From assembly GCA_963822595.1 (NCBI GenBank), contig CAWGIG010000001.1, positions 186,001 to 250,000 on the forward strand: 64,000 nucleotides of DNA. Reading direction: 5' to 3'. This DNA is from CAVRUH01 sp963822595 (lineage in GTDB: Bacteria; Chlamydiota; Chlamydiia; Chlamydiales; Waddliaceae). The notes below the pieces were generated by a model. The model was not told the origin of the DNA, did no database searches, and was given only the letters and a program-made list of their open reading frames with translations. A program made the translations under genes and the position numbers. Positions 61,429-64,000 of this stretch are shown one piece after another. How positions within the stretch are numbered: the stretch's first letter is position 1; each line of letters opens with the position of its first letter.

Positions 61429-61790
61429 ACGTCACCTAAATGCTTGCTTACAATATCTTTAACCTGATCGAATGTATACGGTTTACTGAGGAATCCGTTC
61501 ATCCCTGCCTCAGTGCACTCATTTTGATCCGAATGAAAAATACTCGCTGTAATAGCAATAATAGGAATTTCTAGAGATGATTTCCGAATATTTTTAGTTG
61601 CCTCAATTCCATCCATTTCTGGCATTTGAATATCCATAAGAATCAAATCATATTTGTTTTGGTCCATCTTTTCTATGGCCATTTTTCCATTATCTGCAAC
61701 ATCTACTGAACACTTTAGACGTTGAAGAATTTCAGAAAGCAACTCCTGATTGATTAAATTATCCTCTACAACTAATATATTTCTGCTCAT
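61425..61790 (-). CDS. single-domain response regulator (CheY-like)
   Basis: A 121-residue receiver domain and nothing else. The acidic pair is in ILVVEDNLINQ, the phospho-acceptor Asp in DLILMDIQMPEMDG, the Thr/Ser in IIAITAS and the Lys in FLSKPYTF. GGGAG five bases upstream fixes the start at ATG 61790, not the longer frame. LINQELL-type sequences are typical of receivers from hybrid histidine kinases. No kinase or DNA-binding partner is nearby, so it must work in a phosphorelay with a gene elsewhere. Confidence 0.88.
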   Translation of the reverse strand: MSRNILVVEDNLINQELLSEILQRLKCSVDVADNGKMAIEKMDQNKYDLILMDIQMPEMDGIEATKNIRKSSLEIPIIAITASIFHSDQNECTEAGMNGFLSKPYTFDQVKDIVSKHLGDV

Positions 61791-61804
61791 AAAACTCCCA
61801 ATAG

Positions 61805-62659
61805 TTAAAAACGGTGAACACGGGTATGGCAATAAGGCTTTTTCCCGGTTTTGATATAGTATTCTTGATGATAATCTTCTGCAGGATAAAAAGTACTGGC
61901 AGGAAGAACTTCAGTGACTATCGATAATCCATTCGCTGTGAGTGTAGATATCAGTTTATTAGCAATTTCTCTTTGTTCTGGCGTCAGATAAAAAATAGCA
62001 GAGCGATATTGCGTCCCGATATCAGGACCTTGTCGATTTTTTTGGGTCGGATCGTGAATTTCGAAAAAGATTTTTGCTAGCTCTTCGTAAGTAATTTTTT
62101 TTGGATCATAAATGACTTCCAAGGCTTCGGCGTGTCCGGTGTTGAGGGTGCTTACCTCTTCGTAGGTGGGGTTAACAGTATGGCCGCCGGAATATCCCAC
62201 AGTTGTCTTCATGACCCCCGGTATTTTTTTAAAAAGATGTTCCACACCCCAGAAGCAGCCCCCGGCAAAAAGAGCTCTGGAGTACCCTTCAGGGGTATCC
62301 GCAGGAACAAAAAGCATAGAAATCGAATTCACGCAATGGCGTGTATTTTTGTCTGTTAGATGTTCTCCGATAAAGACATGCCCGAGATGTGCACCGCAAT
62401 GTGTACAAATGATTTCTTTTCTGGAGCCATCAGCATCCATGAGTCTAGTAATTTTCCCCTCGATTTCATCATCGAAACTTGGCCAGCCGCAGCCGGAATC
62501 AAATTTATTCCACGAAAAATACAAGGGAGAATCACACTTTTTGCAGACGTATATTCCAGGCTGATTCAACTTATTGTATTTACCGCTGCCAGGAATCTCT
62601 GTCCCTTTGCGAAGGATGACACGTTCTTCCTCAGAATTTAATTCTCTATTCCGTTCCAT
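61805..62659 (-). CDS. msrBA: methionine sulfoxide reductase MsrB-MsrA fusion
   Basis: A 284-residue two-domain repair enzyme. The N-terminal MsrB domain (about residues 5-130) has zinc-type cysteines (CKKCDSPLYF, CTHCGAHLGHVF), DSGCGWPSF, and the catalytic Cys in RHCVNSISMLF; it reduces R-sulfoxides. The C-terminal MsrA domain has the catalytic Cys in AGGCFWGVEHLF, then GYSGGHTVNPTYEEVSTLNT and AEDYHQEYY; it reduces S-sulfoxides. MsrB-first order is one of the two known fusions. ATG 62659 is chosen; an in-frame TTG at 62695 is possible. Confidence 0.92.
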   Translation of the reverse strand: MERNRELNSEEERVILRKGTEIPGSGKYNKLNQPGIYVCKKCDSPLYFSWNKFDSGCGWPSFDDEIEGKITRLMDADGSRKEIICTHCGAHLGHVFIGEHLTDKNTRHCVNSISMLFVPADTPEGYSRALFAGGCFWGVEHLFKKIPGVMKTTVGYSGGHTVNPTYEEVSTLNTGHAEALEVIYDPKKITYEELAKIFFEIHDPTQKNRQGPDIGTQYRSAIFYLTPEQREIANKLISTLTANGLSIVTEVLPASTFYPAEDYHQEYYIKTGKKPYCHTRVHRF

Positions 62660-62710
62660 AATCGGAACTTTATTAAAATCCAAAGCAAATTGCAAGTTAA
62701 TCTTTAGAAA

Positions 62711-63517
62711 TTATTTTCGATCAAACACGCTTTTCACCGGGTCCCCTTGCCGAAAGATATCAGTAAGAGACGCTTGAGCTTGAGGATAGACAACGAGTTC
62801 AGCGACATTGACATGCGGCGGTCGAGTGGCGCAGTAGATCACGGCATCGGCGATATCGTCGGCAACTAACGGCTGAAAATCTTGATAGAATTTCTTAGCT
62901 TTTTCTTTGTCTTTCCACCGAACTTCGCTGAATTCGGTTTCAACAGCTCAGGGATCCACTTCGGACACCCGAATAGCAGTTCCTATGAGGTCCATGCGAA
63001 ATGATTTGCTGAGTGCTCGGACGGCATGTTTTGTGGCGCAATAGACATTTCCGGAAATGTAACATCCATGGCCTGCTACGGAACCGATATTAATGATATG
63101 GCCATGATTTTTTTTAAGCATGAAAGGAAGGGCAGCTTTGGTCACATAGAGGAGCCCTTTAATATTGGTATCAATCATGATCTCCCAGTTATCAATCTTA
63201 CCCTCTTGGATTTTTTCAGAACCAAGGGCTAATCCGGCGTTATTGAGTAAAACATCGATTTCAATATTTTCCATTTCCAGCTTCTTAAATACCGTTTCGA
63301 CCTGTTCAAGATTTCGAACGTCGAGCTGAATAGGGGTGCATCGTATGCCATATTGCTTGGAGAGCTCACTTGCAAGGGTTAATAAACGGTCTTCTCGTCT
63401 AGCAGCGATGACCAAATTAACTCCTAAAGCTGCAAATTGTAATGCGCAAGCTTTTCCTATACCGCTAGAGGCGCCTGTGATGAAAGCTGTTTGCCCTTTG
63501 ATAAGATTATTTCTCAT
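62711..63517 (-). pseudogene. short-chain dehydrogenase (YdfG-like), in-frame TGA
   Basis: From ATG 63517 (AAGGA upstream) the frame reads FITGASSGIGKACALQFAAL, LLNNAGLALGS, the Ser of INIGSVAGHGCY and the YCATKHAVR Tyr-x-x-x-Lys pair, then SEVDP and a TGA at 62948-62950 where this family has Gly. The same frame goes on with AVETEFSEVRWKDKEKAKKF and VNVAELVVYPQAQASL, ending naturally at 62711. One base change (GGA to TGA) explains it. Related enzymes oxidise 3-hydroxy acids such as L-allo-threonine with NADP. The truncated form would lack the substrate lid and C-terminus. Confidence 0.85.
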
Positions 63518-63582
63518 GATTAAATTCCTTTTGATAATCTTACTTAAAACCATAAATTTTTGACAACCACCATTGAATAGAG

Positions 63583-63746
63583 TATACTGAAGTGAGCTCA
63601 AAAATCGGTATTTCGGGCACTTCAAAGCCCCGGGGTTCAACGATCGCAAGTGCCATTATATTGTTTAATATTAGGCACTTGCGATCGTTGAACCGCGGGA
63701 GCTTTCAAGTGCCCCAAATACCGATTTTTGAGTTCACTTCAGTATA
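63583..63746. repeat. 164-bp palindrome, MITE-like
   Basis: The left arm begins TATACTGAAGTGAGCTCAAA and contains TCAACGATCGCAAGTGCC; the right arm is its inverse, ending GAGTTCACTTCAGTATA. Arms are about 70 nt, with small differences such as AAGCCCCGG versus CCGCGGGAGCTTT, around a ~20-base AT loop. Solo fragments occur at 37525-37585 and 5587-5612. It sits between the SDR gene and the TetR-type gene and carries any regulatory sites between them. Confidence 0.8.
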
Positions 63747-63772
63747 TCATATATTTAAAAGGTGTAATCAAA

Positions 63773-64000
63773 ATGAAGCCGGAAAAAAAACGAACTTACA
63801 ATTCTGAAAACAGAGATACACAAGCGGCCAAGACAAGAGCTCACATTCTAAAGGCTGCCAAAGAACTTTTTCAGACGGAGGGGTTCGATCGTGTGACTAT
63901 TAACAAGATTGCTTTAGCCGCAGATGTTTCCATGCCAACGATTTATGCCATATTTAAATCAAAAAGAGGGATGCTGCAGTCTTTGATTGATGATGCTTTC
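63773..64000 (+). CDS. TetR-family transcriptional regulator (3' cut by window edge)
   Basis: The first 76 codons are visible and run off the window. After a charged N-terminal tail, AHILKAAKELFQTEGFDRVT, then INKIALAADVSMPTIYAIFK and SKRGMLQSLI form the TetR N-terminal helix-turn-helix (helices 1-4) with the usual Tyr-x-x-Phe-x-x-K. AAGGTG eight bases upstream supports ATG 63773. It diverges from the SDR gene, a common layout in which the regulator controls its neighbour; here a palindrome separates them. The ligand domain is outside the window. Confidence 0.92.
   Translation, partial: MKPEKKRTYNSENRDTQAAKTRAHILKAAKELFQTEGFDRVTINKIALAADVSMPTIYAIFKSKRGMLQSLIDDAF

Noticed and set aside
56849..63517. 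UGA reassigned to an amino acid (for example Gly) or selenocysteine
   Set aside because: TGA is a genuine stop in several intact genes here (first RND permease, nusB end), and neither site has Cys/Sec in homologues.

Overview
The window looks like part of the chromosome of an environmental (amoeba-associated type) chlamydia. The strongest evidence is gene order. pgsA, glgA, rplY (ctc), pth, rpsF, rpsR, rplI and ispE lie in one block, and a thioredoxin-like protein, rnpA, rpmH, rpmJ and rpsN lie in another; both resemble orders I recall from Chlamydia. Several AT-rich genes encode proteins with paired hydrophobic segments like inclusion-membrane (Inc) proteins, or eukaryote-like folds. The family within Chlamydiae cannot be fixed from the sequence alone.

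Layout. 1-4.0 kb: two tandem RND efflux permeases, the first cut by the window edge, followed by a 470-bp imperfect palindrome. 4.5-17.3 kb: an accessory block of orphan genes, including a TM protein, coiled-coil proteins, a predicted beta-barrel, a 2211-residue protein, a type II PI4-kinase-like protein and an Inc-like protein. 17.4-23.8 kb: lysS and clpB, separated by an antisense group II intron lodged beside a long hairpin. 23.9-24.6 kb: nested repeats. 24.9-34.0 kb: an overlapping operon for arginine catabolism by the succinyltransferase (AST) pathway (M20 hydrolase, astC, astA, astD, astB), followed by a large FAD/FeS dehydrogenase. 34.0-38.6 kb: candidate secreted or host-interacting proteins, including an F-box-like protein and one with a poly-alanine tract. 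38.6-43.4 kb: a conserved hypothetical, heptose genes hldE-like and hldD, and ispE. 43.4-48.8 kb: ribosomal and housekeeping genes, tRNA-Gln, a badly broken prs, and glgA. 49.0-50.8 kb: an IS110-family element with a structured, possibly bridge-RNA, leader. 50.8-64 kb: conserved housekeeping genes (pgsA, DTW/Tsr3-like, thioredoxin-like, rnpA/rpmH/rpmJ/rpsN, Asp23-like pair, methyltransferase, exonuclease, nusB, murB, PHP, folC, msrBA), an orphan response regulator, an SDR gene with an internal stop, and the start of a TetR regulator.

Two features run through the whole window. First, intergenic regions are full of dispersed palindromic repeats in at least three families. Second, many conserved genes carry one frameshift or in-frame TGA while their reading is otherwise well kept: astB, the FAD oxidase, prs (five or more), a chlamydial hypothetical, nusB and the SDR, plus some small or secreted genes. 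This is either recent gene decay or a substantial error rate in the assembly. Broken nusB and prs favour sequence error, but raw reads are needed to decide.
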